A program made the translations under genes and the position numbers. The notes beneath the pieces were generated by a model, which was not told the origin of the DNA, did not search any database, and worked only from the letters and a program-made list of their open reading frames with translations. This document shows, one piece after another, positions 43,627-56,247 of a stretch of 64,000 nt of DNA (position 1 is the stretch's first letter; each line of letters opens with the position of its first letter). Source of the stretch: Aedes albopictus (lineage: Eukaryota; Arthropoda; Insecta; Diptera; Culicidae); assembly GCF_035046485.1 (NCBI RefSeq), contig NC_085138.1:340950263-341014262 (forward strand), written 5' to 3'.

Positions 43627-43894
43627 ATGATTAACCTGGGCTTGTTAGGGGAATATCTGTAAATAAAAGAAAATCGGGTTAAGTACGGTTCCTTTGAATT
43701 CCACTAAGAATTTGCATCCTTTGACAGATACGTATTTCGACCTCAACTGTAAGGTCGTCTTCAGTGTCTTGTACTTGACTCGAGTCGAGTCAAGTACAAG
43801 ACACTGAAGACGACCTTACAGTTGAGGTCGAAATACGTATCTGTCAAAGGATGCAAATTCTTAGTGGAATTCAAAGGAACCGTACTTAACCCGA
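43627..43894. mobile_element. Penelope-like terminal repeat insertion (palindromic)
   Basis: A 12-bp direct repeat CTGACTAGACTG at 43615-43626 and 43895-43906 brackets this 268-bp insert inside the retrotransposon. Positions 43674-43894 form a perfect 221-base palindrome with 110-base arms and one central base at 43784. Each arm holds the sequence order ACTGAAGACGACC, a 10-base loop and GGTCGAAATACGTATC. I associate this with terminal repeats of Penelope-like elements, which are often arranged head to head; that association is from memory and unverified. Confidence 0.6.
43818..43855 (+). ncRNA. Hammerhead-ribozyme-like core (mirrored on the minus strand)
   Basis: Core boxes read GACA-CTGAAGA, stem II GACC/GGTC with a 10-base loop, GAA, then ATACGTATC followed by TGTC. 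GACA and TGTC make a 4-bp stem I. ATACGTAT gives a very short stem III (two pairs with an ACGT loop, or a dimer). The predicted scissile site follows the C of ATC. One extra C sits between the CTGANGA box and stem II, which is not canonical. Coordinates are to within a few bases. The left arm of the palindrome carries the same motif on the minus strand. Confidence 0.4.
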
Positions 43895-44885
43895 CTGACT
43901 AGACTGCTAAAATCAACAATAGACGGTGTGCAAAACTGCATAAGGGTTTCGGGCGAACTATCCAGTTCATTTGGGTCTCGCCAGGGACTGCGGCAAGGTG
44001 ATGGACTCTCATGCCTACTCTTCAAAAGGTGTGATGCGACGAGCCGGTCTCAACAGCCGGGAACGATTTTCACAAAATCCGGTCAATTTGTGTGCTTTGC
44101 GGACGACATGGACATTATCGCCAGAACATTTGGAACGGTGGCAGAGCTGTACACCCTCCAGAAACGCGAAGCAGCATATGTTGGATTGGTGGTGAATGCC
44201 TCAATAATGAAGTACATGCTGATAGGCGGAACTGAACACGACTGGATCCGTCTGGGTAGTAATGTTACGATAGACGGGGATACCTTCGAGGTGGTGGAAG
44301 AATTCGTCCACCTCGGATCCTTACTGACGGCTGAAAACAACCTGAGCCGTGAAATTCGAAGGCACATCATCAGAGGAAGTCGGGCCTACTAAGGGCGCTA
44401 GAAGAAACTGCGATCGAAAAAGATTCATCCACGCACCAAATGCACCATGTACAAAACGCTAATAAGACCGGTGGTCCTCTACGGACACGAGACATGGACC
44501 ATGCTCGAGGAGGATCTGCAAGCACTCGGAGTTTTCGAGCGACGCGTGCTAAGGAAGATTTTCGGCGGTGTGCAGGAGAACGGTGTGTGGCGGAGAATGA
44601 TGAACCACGAGCTCGCTGCACTTACGGCGAACCCAGCATCCAGAAGGTGGCCAAGCTGGGAGGATACGGTGGGCAGGGAATATTTCAAGAATGCCGGTTA
44701 ACAACAACCCTTGGTATTCGCGACTGGTCTGGTTGGCACAAGAAGGCGTGGAGCGCAGAGAGCACGATGCGTGGACCAGGTGGAGCGTGACTTGAAGAAT
44801 TTTAAGCGCGACCGAGAATGGAGAGTGGCAGCCACAAACCGAGTATTGTGGCGTACTATTCGCTGATTCGCTTTCAGCAGTAAAT

Positions 44886-47170
44886 AGGGAATCCATCGTT
44901 AATCTGAACAAAATTACATATCCATCCCGATTTACTTTACTACTCTTTTGTACTTCTCGGGAGTAAAATGCACCGTACAAATATACCATTCATCAGCCTC
45001 CAGTGTTTCTCATCGAACTTCCATGGTAATCCATTAATCAAAAAGTACCATCATCAACTTTCAGTATCCATTAATTCCAACTTCCAAGGATCCCTTCCTG
45101 CGATGATGAGTACGTACAACGTCAAAAGAACAAGATTTACTAGTTTGCTCCGTAGTTCGTTTGTTGTTTTTGCTTCGAGCAAACTTCGAATCGATAAGCT
45201 AATAAACTTCTCCCGAAACTATCCATCGAAGAAACTAGTTACTCTCCGTCGCTGCTGTCTTATTATTTTCCCACTGACTGACTGTGGAAGCTGCTACTGC
45301 GACAGTGGGAAGAGGAGGCAATTTGCCGTCTTCCCCGGCAGGGATCTTTCATCGACCAGGACCAGACAGAACTTTTCGTCAAGAAAGGGAAAAGATAAAG
45401 TTGCCGGTTCCGGTATGGATCCAGACTTGGCCGAAGGAACCATAAACAACGGCAGATTATGGGGATTTGCTTGGCTGGCTGTTGTTTATGGAGGTTAGTT
45501 GTTCACAACTCAGACCTATGGCTGGCTGATGGGATGGGCTCTGTTTCTGAATCTCGTTATGTAGGGTCGAAAGGCGTCTTAGTGGCATGGCGGAAGGAAC
45601 CCAAAGAAGTGCAGAATTGTGTAACATTTATCATTCACTTGTTGATGGAAGATGAGAGGAAACAATACCTAAGGAGATCAACAATGGCAATGTGGTAATT
45701 TGAAGGACAAGAGATGCAACTGATGGATTCTATCAGAACAGATGGAACTATATTGATAATAAATACATGAGGTAGTGGTGTACTTAGTTGGATTGATCTT
45801 TTAGAAAAAAGCCCCGACATGATGATGACATGATGATTCAGTAGTGAAAGGTAGGGTATTGCTGCTTGGCGATGTTTATTTGCTTAACCCTAGTAGGATG
45901 TTAGGGTCAATATGAGCTTACATTATACTTAGATCAAAATAAAAAATGGGTATTAGATGGTTAACACAGCGTGAAGAGGGTAAAATAATATTCAAATTGA
46001 TACTCAGTGTTACATTACTTCAAACACCACAAAGTATTATCTTCTAACCGAAATTACAACTTTAATCAATTTTAATGATGTGAAAATACCCTACCCGCTG
46101 GCTGGTGGAAGTGAATCATAATAATGATATGCGATGAATGGTAGTATTTATGACGGTGAGAACATCCGACACGTCCGACATCTACCGAAAGAGCAGGTGC
46201 CACCGACCGAACCAGGATGGAAGGAAGTGTGCTTGGTTTAACTTCCAGCACACGGTCCGTGTGCCACACTTATGCTGACTTCCTCTCACAAACATCACTC
46301 CCGTCGCGTCCCGTCTCCCCACCAAAAACCGCCCACTCCGTGCACCACAAACATGACCTCCCACTTTGGTATTCTTCTTCTCCGCGGTGCACAGCAACTA
46401 TCTAATCGCACGTAGCACACGTTCCTGGCTTTGGGAGATGAAAGACGGCTAGGTACCTACGACGACGAAATAGCAAGTCTAGGGAGAGAAACATGTAAAC
46501 GTCGACTGCTTCGGATATCTTCCTACATTGCATTGCGGAGTTGAGTCGGTCGGCCTAGACTTCCACACTGCATGTAGCGGCTTATTTCGATTGCATGTGG
46601 AACGCAGAATCGATCAACCGTCCGACATGTGAATGCTCTTTCTCACATGCAGCAATCTTCCTCCAGACTCCACATCATGACCGCTGCTGCCACTACCCAA
46701 CGATGTGTTTGCATATTTATAAAATGAGGAAATATTTATATTTATCCAAGCTGAGAATTGCCTACTTCTGGTTTTCCGCGGCACGGTTTCTATCGGGTTG
46801 CGATTGATGCACTGTGGGCCCGGATGCCGCACTACTGGTTGGATCAGTTTTGTCCATATCTGCCAAAGCCGTTCTGAACTCAGTCTTTTTTTTTTGGGAT
46901 TTTAATCTTAGGGAGGTCATTCATATTTAGTTTTATTTTGTCAATGTTTGTTTTTTTACAAATAGTACTACAATACTTTCATCAAATTAGTTTCAACAAG
47001 AAATTGAGCTAATTTTCTTTCTTCACTTTCACTTGGGCTTAGTATTTATTTCTTAAATCGTAGGTTTTGACTGATTCTTATTACGCTGATCCTCAAATTA
47101 TCTGCGATCCAGAAGGATGTGTTGGATCGTTATTAAAACTCCGTCGGTTCGACAGATGTTATCTTCTTTG
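44886..47170. other. Host-like spacer with one unrecognised ORF
   Basis: The composition is even and repeats are scarce, unlike most of the window. A 176-codon plus ORF at 44968-45498 (MHRTNIPFISLQ at its start) is longer than most chance frames here, but has no domain or codon pattern I recognise. A weak splice-donor-like GAG|GTTAGT lies at its end. No other gene is seen to 47170. Confidence 0.3.
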
Positions 47171-47656
47171 GTAAAGATGGTTTTTTTTTTCCTTCTAAAC
47201 CACAGGGGGATAAATCTGCTCATCAGACACCCTAACAGGAAGGTTAGGGTAGTGTGGGGTTGAGGCCATCTTCTACAATGCCGGTAGAAGCCAGGACTAC
47301 TCTCTCCTCGACCCACTAAAACACATTCCTATGGTCGCCAAACCCTACGTCTCTCCGGAACCACCAAGAAGGTATTGCTTCAGAGAGGGGCTAGTGCATA
47401 TCGCACCCTCAAGGTTAGCTGCCGTAGCCTAGCAGCAACGAACATCGATGACTCGCTCTGGAGAGTCCATCACGGTAGCCTGCTGGCGCTTAGCCAGTTT
47501 CCCGAGTGGTCCTCGCCACTCCCTTTGTCCTCGGAAGGCGGGCAGGGTCAACCCCGCCCGCGCCCTACTGCTGAGCGGACATCAAGAACTGATGCCCACA
47601 TGCAACCCGATCTGACCTGCCCGCAAAGGAAGGGTATTACTACCCTTCAGGCCCTA

Positions 47657-50600
47657 TCAGATGCATCCGTAGGTTGCAGACAGCAGGGTCTCACCTACCC
47701 CGACCCTTGCCGGGGACCCCTTTCCAACCACGGGCTCAGATCCAACCCAGTAGACTGACGCCACGACAGCACCGCTACCGGGACTTCCTCTCCGCGGCCA
47801 CTTAATCGCTGTAAGGGTCGATCTCGATCGCAGGGCACCGGTATGACCTACGAAGCCGACTTCAAACCCCTGGACCACCTCTTGTACTGCATCTGGACTA
47901 GCCATTCTCCGAGTCCACGCGCCACCTCCTCTGTAGCTCCCAGACGATATGGGTGATAGCCGTTGAAACGGCATTCCAGCTAATCTCATCCCTACACATT
48001 CTCTGGACCAAGTTGTCCGGAGTTGTGTCCTCCCCGCATGTGGCAAGCGCATTGTGCGAAAACGCGGGCACACGAACAAAACGTGTTCCACCGTTTCCTC
48101 TAAACCATTGCACACTGGGCATTCGGGAGAATCCGCATGCCCGAAACGGTGTAGATACTGTCGGAAGCAACCATGACCTGTAAGGACCTGTGTCAGGTGG
48201 AATGTAACTTCCCCATGGCGCCTATTGATCCAACTATCTACCCTCGGTATCAACCTATGGGTCCACCTTCCTTTGGTGGAACTGTCCCACGCGCGCTGCC
48301 ATTTGACCATAGAGGCCATCCTGACAGTCTTGCGTATGCCTCTTGTGCCGCGCATTTCGAAGCACTCCATGTCCTCACTGATAAGAATGCTGATAGGCAC
48401 CATACCAGTAATGACACAGAGAGCGTCGTGTGACACGGTACGGTACGCGCTTGCAACCCTCAGACACATAAGCCTGTAAGTACTTTCCAGCTTCCGTCGG
48501 TAGCATTCAGTACTTAGCGCGGTACCCCACGCCGGGCCGCCATACCTAAGTATGGACGTAGCAACACTAGCCAGAAGCTTGCGCTTACTGGCGTACACCG
48601 CTGAGCTATTGAACATCATCCGGGACAGTGCCGCAATAGCTGTGGAGGCTCTTTTACAGGCATAATCGACGTGGCTACCGAAGGTAAGCTTGTCGTCGAT
48701 CATCACGCCCAAGTGCTTGACAGAGCGCTTCGACAGGATAGTGCACTCTCCTACACTGATCTCCGTCTGCTGCGCCGACTGCATGTTGTTAACAACCGTC
48801 ACCTCTGTCTTGTGGTGAGCCAGCTCCAGTTTTCTGGATCGCATCTACGCCTCCACAACCTTGATCGAGTGGTCGGTAGTCAACTTCACCTCCTCGATCG
48901 TTTCACCGTAGACTTCGAGCGTAATATCGTCGGCAAATCCGACAATCACCACTCCCACTGGGTACTCCAACCTCAACACCTCGTCGTACATGACATTCCA
49001 TAACACCGGACCCAGGATGGAACCTTGCGGGACTCCTGAGGTTATGTGAAAGCACTTCCGACCCACCTCCGTGTCGTATACTAGTACGCGATTCTGAAAG
49101 TAGCTTCCGAGAATCTTGTACAAGTACTCCGGTATCCCCAGACGCAAGAGCGCATCGGCAATAGCAGCCCAACTGGCGCTATTAAATGCATTCCTTACAT
49201 CCAGAGTCACTACCCCGCAGAAGCGTATTCCCCTCCTCTTAGGCTCGAGTGCTTTCTCGGCGGTTTTTGTAACCGACAAGATAGCGTCTACGGTGGACCT
49301 CCCCTTCCGGAAGCCATACTGGTTGCTCGAAAGACCATTTACTCCCTCAGTGAACCGCAACATTCTATTGAGGATGATCTTTTCGAGCACCTTCCCCGCC
49401 GTGTCAATCAAGCATATTGGTCTATATGCCGACGGGTCTCCGGGTGGTTTCCCCGCCTTTGGCAATAGTACCAGGCTCTGCCTCTTCCAAGCTTCTGGGA
49501 AAACTCCCTCGTCCAGGCATTTCTGCATAGCAGACCTGAACATCTCGGGAGCCTCTGCAATAGCTACTTTTAAGGCCAGGTTCGGAACTCCGTCCGGACC
49601 TGGGGCCTTACCTACGCTAAGGGACTTAGCTATCCCCGCAAGTTCCACATCGGTGACCCTCTCCTCATCGCCAGCCCCAGTCCCCGGCTGTCCTACGAAA
49701 GGAGGCCAAGAACTAGGATCATGACGCGGAAAAAGTCCTCCAATGATCCCCTCCAACATCTCTGGAGATTGCTCTGTAGGAGCCATCACACCTCTCGTCT
49801 TGGCCATAACGATCCTGTAGGCGTCACCCCACGGGTTCGTATTGGCCCTCTGACAGAGACCCTCAAAGCAGGCCTTTTTGCTTGCTCTTATCTCGGTCTT
49901 GAGCGCGGCTTTTGCAGCGGCGAACACCACCCGCCGTTCGTTTCGCTCTTCCTCTGATCGTGCTCGCTGCATCCGCCGCCTAGCCCGTAGGCAGGCGCGG
50001 CGCAGGTCCGCAATCGCGTCGGTCCACCAGTAAGCCGGTGGCCTCCCATTTCTAGAGTGGACTCGCCTAGGCATGGTCGCATCACACGCACGTGAGAGCA
50101 CCGCTACCAGCTCGTCGCCGTCTAAACCGAGTCAGTTTCGCTCACGGCGGAGCGCTTCCCTAAATACCTCTTCGTCGAAGTATGATGTCTTCCACCTACA
50201 AGGGCTTGGCCTTGGCCTAGTCGCCTCTTCTTCTATCCGCTGTCTGCTGTTGTTGTAGTCGATACTGTAGCGAACCGCCAGGTGGTCGCTGTGAGTGTAG
50301 CCATCATCTACTCTCCAGTTCGAACTACTTGTTAGGCCAGGACTACAGAAGGTCACGTCAATAATTGACTCCGCTCCGTTTCGACTATAGGTACTCTTGG
50401 TACCGACGTTAGCCAAGTCGACATCTAAGATGGCCAGTGTTTCTAGCAGGATCTGACCTCGCTGGTTCGTGAAACGGCTTCCCCATTCCACAGCCCAGGC
50501 ATTGAAGTCACCCGCTATTACCACCGGCCTTCGCCCTGTTAGCACGGTCGTTAGGCGGTCCAGCATTTGCGTGAACCGCTCGATCGGCCACCGCGGAGGC

Positions 50601-50911
50601 GCATAACAGCTACAGAAGAAGACCCCGTTTACTTTGGCGACCACGAATCCCTCATAGGTAGTGGACACCAACTCCTGCGCGGGGTATTTACCCGTCGTCC
50701 ATATCGCCGCCATTTTCCTGGTCCCATCCGAGACCCAGTTGCCGTTGCCGGCGGGTACTCGGTATGGGTCCGAAATGATGGCGATATCCGTCTCCCACTC
50801 AGAAACCGCCTGACAAAGCAGTTGCTGAGCCACATCACAGTGGTTCAGGTTCAGCTGCGTTACCTGCACTGTGATTTGTTGTTCACTGCGGCTTTCTTGA
50901 AGGCCAGGCAC
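47657..50911 (-). pseudogene. R1-like ORF2, endonuclease-reverse transcriptase with two stops
   Basis: One frame runs the whole length, interrupted only by TGA at 50132-50134 and TAG at 48845-48847. The 5' limit is uncertain because the first codon here is GTG and the frame continues upstream into ORF1. Endonuclease: TQLNLNHCD, GDFNAWAVEWG and the catalytic SDHLAV. Reverse transcriptase: KAPGPDGVPN, YRPICLIDTAGKVLEKII, QYGFRKGRST, VTLDVRNAFNSASW, GVPQGSILGP and the catalytic GFADDI. A C-terminal CPVCNGLEETVEHVLFVC zinc motif follows. There is no RNase H. These features fit the R1/Jockey group and R1 best. The two stops look like single substitutions in an otherwise well-kept gene, so the copy may be fairly young. 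Confidence 0.9.
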
Positions 50912-51779
50912 CTTGGACCACCCGTTGGATGTCTGTTGTTCGAGGATTTCCCGGTACAGATCTTGCAGATGGGTGGACTTGTGCAGCTTTGGGCCTTATG
51001 ACCTTCATCGCCGCATTGCCTGGACAGTTTGCGCCTGTCGGGCCTTTACAGTCCCACGACTTGTGTCCTGGTTCCAGACAACTGAAGCAAACCTCTGGTG
51101 GCTCGTGAAATGTCAGGTGACATACACACCAGCCCACCTTTATACTCCCAACTTTAACGGACTTTTTAACGTCCGCCACAGGTAGCTGAACCAAAGCTAT
51201 CTGTGTTCCTGCTGGCCCTCTCCGTAGCTTAACAGCTGCGGCGGCCACCTGCACATCGCACTGTTGCCGCAGTGCCGTGACGAGCTCTTCCACTTCGGTG
51301 ATCTCGTCAATGTCCTTGACCTTCAGAGTCGCCTCATGTGTCAGAGCCTTCACCTGCACACCCTCACCAAGGACCTCTTCTGCCAGCCTCTTATAGGCGG
51401 CGCCCTTGTGCTCCTTCTGGCGCTTCAGCTCCAGGATCATCTCGCCCGTACGAGTACGTCTAATACTGCGTACGTCGCTCCAAGACCCTCAAGCTTGGCG
51501 TTGCTTGGCATCGTCTTCAAGACGTCCGAGTACTTGAACTGTTTCGTCTTGATGACGATCGCGTCACCTTTCTCGCGCCTGGCACCTGTCCTCCTATGCC
51601 TTAGCTTGGCGTCCTACGCTACTACCTGCGGATTCGCCTTCTTCTTCCTCTTCCGCTTCACCTTCGTTCAAGGAGGGTCCTCCCCTTGGATCGCCCTGTT
51701 CTGTGGCTGTTGAGGGCCCACCAGCGGTCGCAACCCCTTGTTCCCAATGTGCCGGGCTGGCGAATACGGAGTCGCACAT
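50883..51779 (-). pseudogene. R1-like ORF1, zinc-knuckle protein, frameshifted
   Basis: ORF1 proteins coat element RNA. The downstream part (50883-51440) is open and contains a knuckle CFSCLEPGHKSWDC near residue 117, preceded by CVCHLTFHEPPEV. It overlaps the start of ORF2 by about 29 bp. Upstream homology changes frame near 51470. The likely original ATG is at 51779 (MCDSVFASPAHWEQ), leading into an acidic stretch (EGEAEEEEEGE) whose frame stops at 51594. At least two frame changes separate these parts. Confidence 0.75.
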
Positions 51780-51905
51780 ACTGTGTCTTCTAATTTTTAA
51801 GTTTTTCTCAGTACATCTGACCAGCCAGTAAACTGACGGTGAGCTTGACTCCTTATGACCCAAGCTACAATCGGCTGTCTTTGGGGGGGAGGACACGTAG
51901 CACAC

Positions 51906-52232
51906 TACACTGACAGTATCTCAAAATTCCTCAATTCCTCCTGGGATTTCTCGAGGATTTCTTCTTCGGCTTTCAGGTAAACATTTATTTAGCTCTTAAA
52001 CACCCAATTTTGGTGATTTTATCCAGCCATAAGTTGATTTGAGCGCTCCATGAAGCTAGATTAAGGTTGAAGAAGCACTTATATTCGAGCGAAGAATGCT
52101 TTTCAGCCTTTATCCAATAATTATCCAGCAAATGGAAATGCTTTATGATTCTATTCATAGAACAGACAAGGATCAGGTGAAACTTTAGAGCCGCTTAATC
52201 ATCTTTAGTTCAGCAATTCATCATTACTTATG
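51906..52232. other. Spacer between R1-like element and SINE
   Basis: No gene is seen. A few GGAATTCC-type words (cctcctgggatttctcgagg) occur at 51930-51965. Confidence 0.4.
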
Positions 52233-52506
52233 ATTCATCTTCTTCTTCTTCTTTATGGTTCTACGTCCCCACTGGGACTTGGCCTGCCTCGCCTCGCTTC
52301 AACTTAGTGTTCTTTGAGCATTTCCACAGTTATTAATTGAAGGCTTCCTTTGCCTGCCATTGCATGAATTTGTATATTGTGAGGCAAGGACAATGATACA
52401 TTATGCCCAGGGAGTCGAGAAAATTTTACCGACCGGAACGGGAATCGAACCCGCCGTCTCCGGATTGGCAATCCATAGCCTTAACCACTAGGCTAACTGG
52501 AGACCC
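52233..52506 (-). mobile_element. tRNA-derived SINE (Feilai-type) with 8-bp target duplication
   Basis: The tRNA-like head lies at 52431-52505 on the minus strand, with the B-box GGGTTCGATTCCCG (52439-52452), an A-box-like TAGCCTAGTGGTTAAG and an anticodon-like GCC. The body and a (GAA)n tail follow to 52233. TACTTATG is present at both 52225-52232 and 52507-52514. It resembles the Aedes Feilai class of tRNA-related SINEs; that name is by resemblance. Confidence 0.8.
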
Positions 52507-52514
52507 TACTTATG

Positions 52515-53692
52515 CAGCACTACCAAATAAAAAAAATATCAGAATAAGTCCCACAGAATTTAAGCCAGAATCGCCAGGTCTCTTGGTCTAGATGTAGAAT
52601 AGCAGTTCATAGTTGCTGAAATTTAAATATATAAATGATGATTAGCTTGGGGAGTTAGCTTACCTACAGTATCGAACGTAGCAGTAGGAACACTTGCCGG
52701 CTGGTGGTCTTGCTGTTTGGTTCGACACTGTATTCTTCCGGCCATCACATCTTGTAGTTTTTATACTCCTGTATATTAATGATCGTGATGTGACACCTGG
52801 TGCTGAAAGGGCACTGATTATCTGACAATCCAATTTGCCCGGATTATGTGTCTCAGAAGATTACTCCAAATAATATTCCGTCAAAGTATCACAAAAGAAT
52901 ATAGTTGACAATTTGCCTTATTGACGGTATGGAGTTAATCCCTGAGCTGTAGATACAAGGCCAAGTTCCCCTGGCAAGGTGCCAAATTGGTAAGCTTGGA
53001 TTATTGTTTATTGTCAAGCGTCGTAGTAAACTAATAATTAGAATAATGATTGAAGGGGTTAGTAGCAAACTGATGTAAGTGACATAATCCCACTTTCGAG
53101 TAAATGTGGTTTAAAGTTTTTCACCAATTTCTCATCTCATACAAAATGTATGGAGTCTCAAAATCGACTCAATTCTTAATGATTTATTGTATTTTTTCTA
53201 TTCATCGTAAAAATAGTCTTAAAAAAGTTCCTGACAGGTTGAAACCTGAAGATTTTTTTGATATGTTCAGGTCAAAATCGACAAAATGGTCACTTTACAC
53301 CCCTTTGATTCTGGGCCCCTCAATTTATTCGTCTCAAAAACTTTCTTTTCTCCTCTGGCTTCATCCTATCTAACGTGACCCTATCCGACTCCACATAATC
53401 ACACTGTTTCTATTCACACGCTTGATGTTGCCATGCCTCCAGCATGAATTTAGGCACTGTCGCATGACCTAACAACAGTTGACTAAGTTCGTACACTTTA
53501 ATTTCTATAAACGGCGAAAATGAAAAAAAACTGCATCTATCTTGTAGCATATAAAGTAGAACCTAGTAATTATTATTTATACCGATTAAGAACTGCATTC
53601 TGCAAATTGCATTGTTGAAAACACTATACTAATATATGTGGGCAGCGGAGCTGTGCAGTCCAGCATTTCCTTTATTTTTGTCTTTATTCCAG
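52515..53692. other. Spacer without a recognised gene
   Basis: An 89-codon plus ORF at 53104-53373 has no recognisable domain. The last 30 bases before 53693 are a pyrimidine tract ending in CAG, noted under the next entry. Confidence 0.35.
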
Positions 53693-53776
53693 AAAACGCC
53701 TTTGTTTTGAAGACAACCTATCCTGGTACACTTACGAAGTTCCCCAATTCAAACGGGAATTATCCGGAGCAATCAA
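53693..53776 (+). CDS. Possible internal exon of an unrecognised gene
   Basis: The segment is preceded by tttatttttgtctttattccag, a strong 3' splice site (polypyrimidine tract plus CAG), and followed by GTTAAGT, an acceptable 5' splice site. It is 84 bp long (28 codons). Two frames are open: one reads RLCFEDNLSWYTYEVPQFKR, the other FVLKTTYPGTLTKFPNSNG. I cannot choose between them or name a family. Neither has an ATG, as expected for an internal exon. Because the region is not obviously repetitive, it may belong to a host gene whose introns hold much of this window, but chance is a real alternative. Confidence 0.25.
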
Positions 53777-53937
53777 GTTAAGTACAAACTTTTATAAACA
53801 GGCACGCAACTCTTTCTACTACTATGCAAATAAAATGTTCATGTGTTTGCTTGTTCATGACTTTCGTGTCGGCGCGGAATATTTTCCTGCCGTACTTTAC
53901 ATTTCTTCAATTCACCTTTGAATAACTGATCTTTAAA

Positions 53938-55110
<1,173 letters not shown>

Positions 55111-55755
55111 TGGTCGTGCAAGGGATAGATAGGAAGAGAGTGAGTGACCAAACATGTTCCACAGTCGTGGAATTGTTGGTCATCTCGTTCTGTTACCCGT
55201 TTTTACTTGGCCCGTTTCGCTTTAGGCAATGATCAGGCCTAACAGGTAGCAGTTCAATAGGCTCTGCGAACGATCGCCTCTCGATCGCCGGTCAGCTGTT
55301 GTTTTGTACATAACCGAATAATTAGATCCAAATATATCGTCGCGAAACCAACATCTCGTTGGTCGTCGTTCTTTTACTGTTCGCGTAATAAAGTGTTGTC
55401 ATTTGCCAAGTCCGCCGCGAATTTCTGTATAGTGTCCGAAAACCGTTCATAAGTATAACGCGCGAACAATGAGTTTGAAGTTTCTTTAAGGCAACAAAAC
55501 TCAAGAACGGATGAACCAATCAGCATGTCCCTTGCACGGTTCGGTTCGTATTCGTGGTGGCTGTGTTTATATGTACAAAAAATACGAAAATCAACTAGAA
55601 AAGTAAGAAAATTGAACAAGTACTGGTTTTTCATGAGCTGGGAAGGAAATCCATACGATCGAAATGAAACCAATCTAGAGTGCGGTGCCATTTTGAGCTC
55701 AACAGTTGTCCAACCCCCAGAAGACGGCAAGACAAAATTTGCCGGGACAGCTAGT
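55111..55755 (+). mobile_element. Candidate Helitron 3' end and unplaced repeat
   Basis: A hairpin CGGCAA-GACAAAAT-TTGCCG (55725-55744) is followed six bases later by CTAGT (55751-55755), then T. A short hairpin before a terminal CTRR(T) is the usual 3' signature of Helitrons, rolling-circle transposons. No helicase frame or 5' TC end was found, so the left limit is arbitrary. The stretch 55155-55468 (tgttccacagtcgtggaa ... gcgcgaaca) also resembles a solo LTR, but lacks a target duplication. Confidence 0.3.
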
Positions 55756-56247
55756 TTTGTATAAAAACTTGTATCTCAATTATTTCCATCATATTAGTTT
55801 TCTGATATTTCAGAATTTTCAAAGCATTATGGTAGAAAGAGTCATGATCTATGCAAAACTTGAAACTCAAAACTCCTTATTTCCCCCTAAGGGTTATAGG
55901 GATGGGCGGGACATTCGAGCCTACTCATCAGTGGAAAGGACTTGCTATGCTAATCGGTTTAGCATAGGGCAGATACAAGTCTACTGGTAGACGTATCGCC
56001 CAGCGATTCAACGCAGATTGGCCACGGCCCGGGGGTGCGTTGATTATAACAGAATAACAGAATAAATGATGATTATAATTGAGAATCGAACTTCGGTGCA
56101 TTGATTCATAGTCACTTACTTTAGCATCTGCTCCACGTGAAATGGTACGAGCTTATGCATGGATTAGCTGTCAAAACATCATGGTTTTGTTTACAGTTCA
56201 GTGCTCCTCGGTTTGGTTATCGTAAAACACCGCTGCAGTCAGAGAAA
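55756..56247. other. Spacer upstream of the DUF4806-like fragment
   Basis: It contains a small inverted pair, gctatgctaatcggtttagcat near 55945, and an aacagaataacagaataa run near 56050 that may be a retroposon tail. No gene is seen. Confidence 0.3.

Larger units (their letters stand above)
41650..44830 (+). pseudogene. RTE-like endonuclease-reverse transcriptase, broken
   Basis: In order: KLGTWNCRSL and IVALQEVCW (endonuclease), RRVIGWWPIDERMCRLRIKG, then a frameshift with a stop at 42043. The next frame gives IIIGDLNAQVGQEEE and a stop at 42273, then SDHYLV leads into 42417-43271. That part has a basic linker and the first reverse transcriptase motif NKAAGKDGIAAEFIK, ending at TGA 43269-43271 where a tryptophan codon is expected ([19 protein letters not shown]). 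After more frame changes the catalytic FADD region is present as CFADDMDIIART at about 44097. The C-terminal part has TLIRPVVLYGHETWT and RRVLRKIFGG. At least five lesions make it inactive. The residues mark it as a non-LTR enzyme of the RTE group. Confidence 0.85.
41374..44885 (+). mobile_element. RTE-like non-LTR retrotransposon, defective
   Basis: A GC-rich leader (41374-41650) is followed by an endonuclease-reverse transcriptase frame broken by frameshifts and stops and by a Penelope-like insertion at 43627-43894. The 3' end lies near 44885, after DQVERDLKNFKRDREWRVAA. This is the same family as the minus-strand fragment at 4021-5537. Confidence 0.75.
47178..51905 (-). mobile_element. R1-like non-LTR retrotransposon, nearly full length
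   Basis: Two overlapping ORFs, ORF1 (zinc-knuckle nucleic-acid-binding protein) and ORF2 (endonuclease and reverse transcriptase), are followed by a GC-rich 3' region ending at a 10-base A run on the minus strand (47179-47190). The lesions are few: two in-frame stops in ORF2 and at least one frameshift in ORF1. No target duplication was found. Confidence 0.75.

Noticed and set aside
52431..52505. A tRNA-Gly (GCC) gene
   Set aside because: The tRNA-like sequence lacks a proper acceptor stem and is joined to a SINE body and (GAA)n tail, with a target duplication around the whole unit.
55155..55468. Solo LTR (tgttcc ... gaaca)
   Set aside because: Ends are plausible but the flanking five bases (aaaca and atgag) do not match, and no internal element sequence is nearby. 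I left it as a note only.
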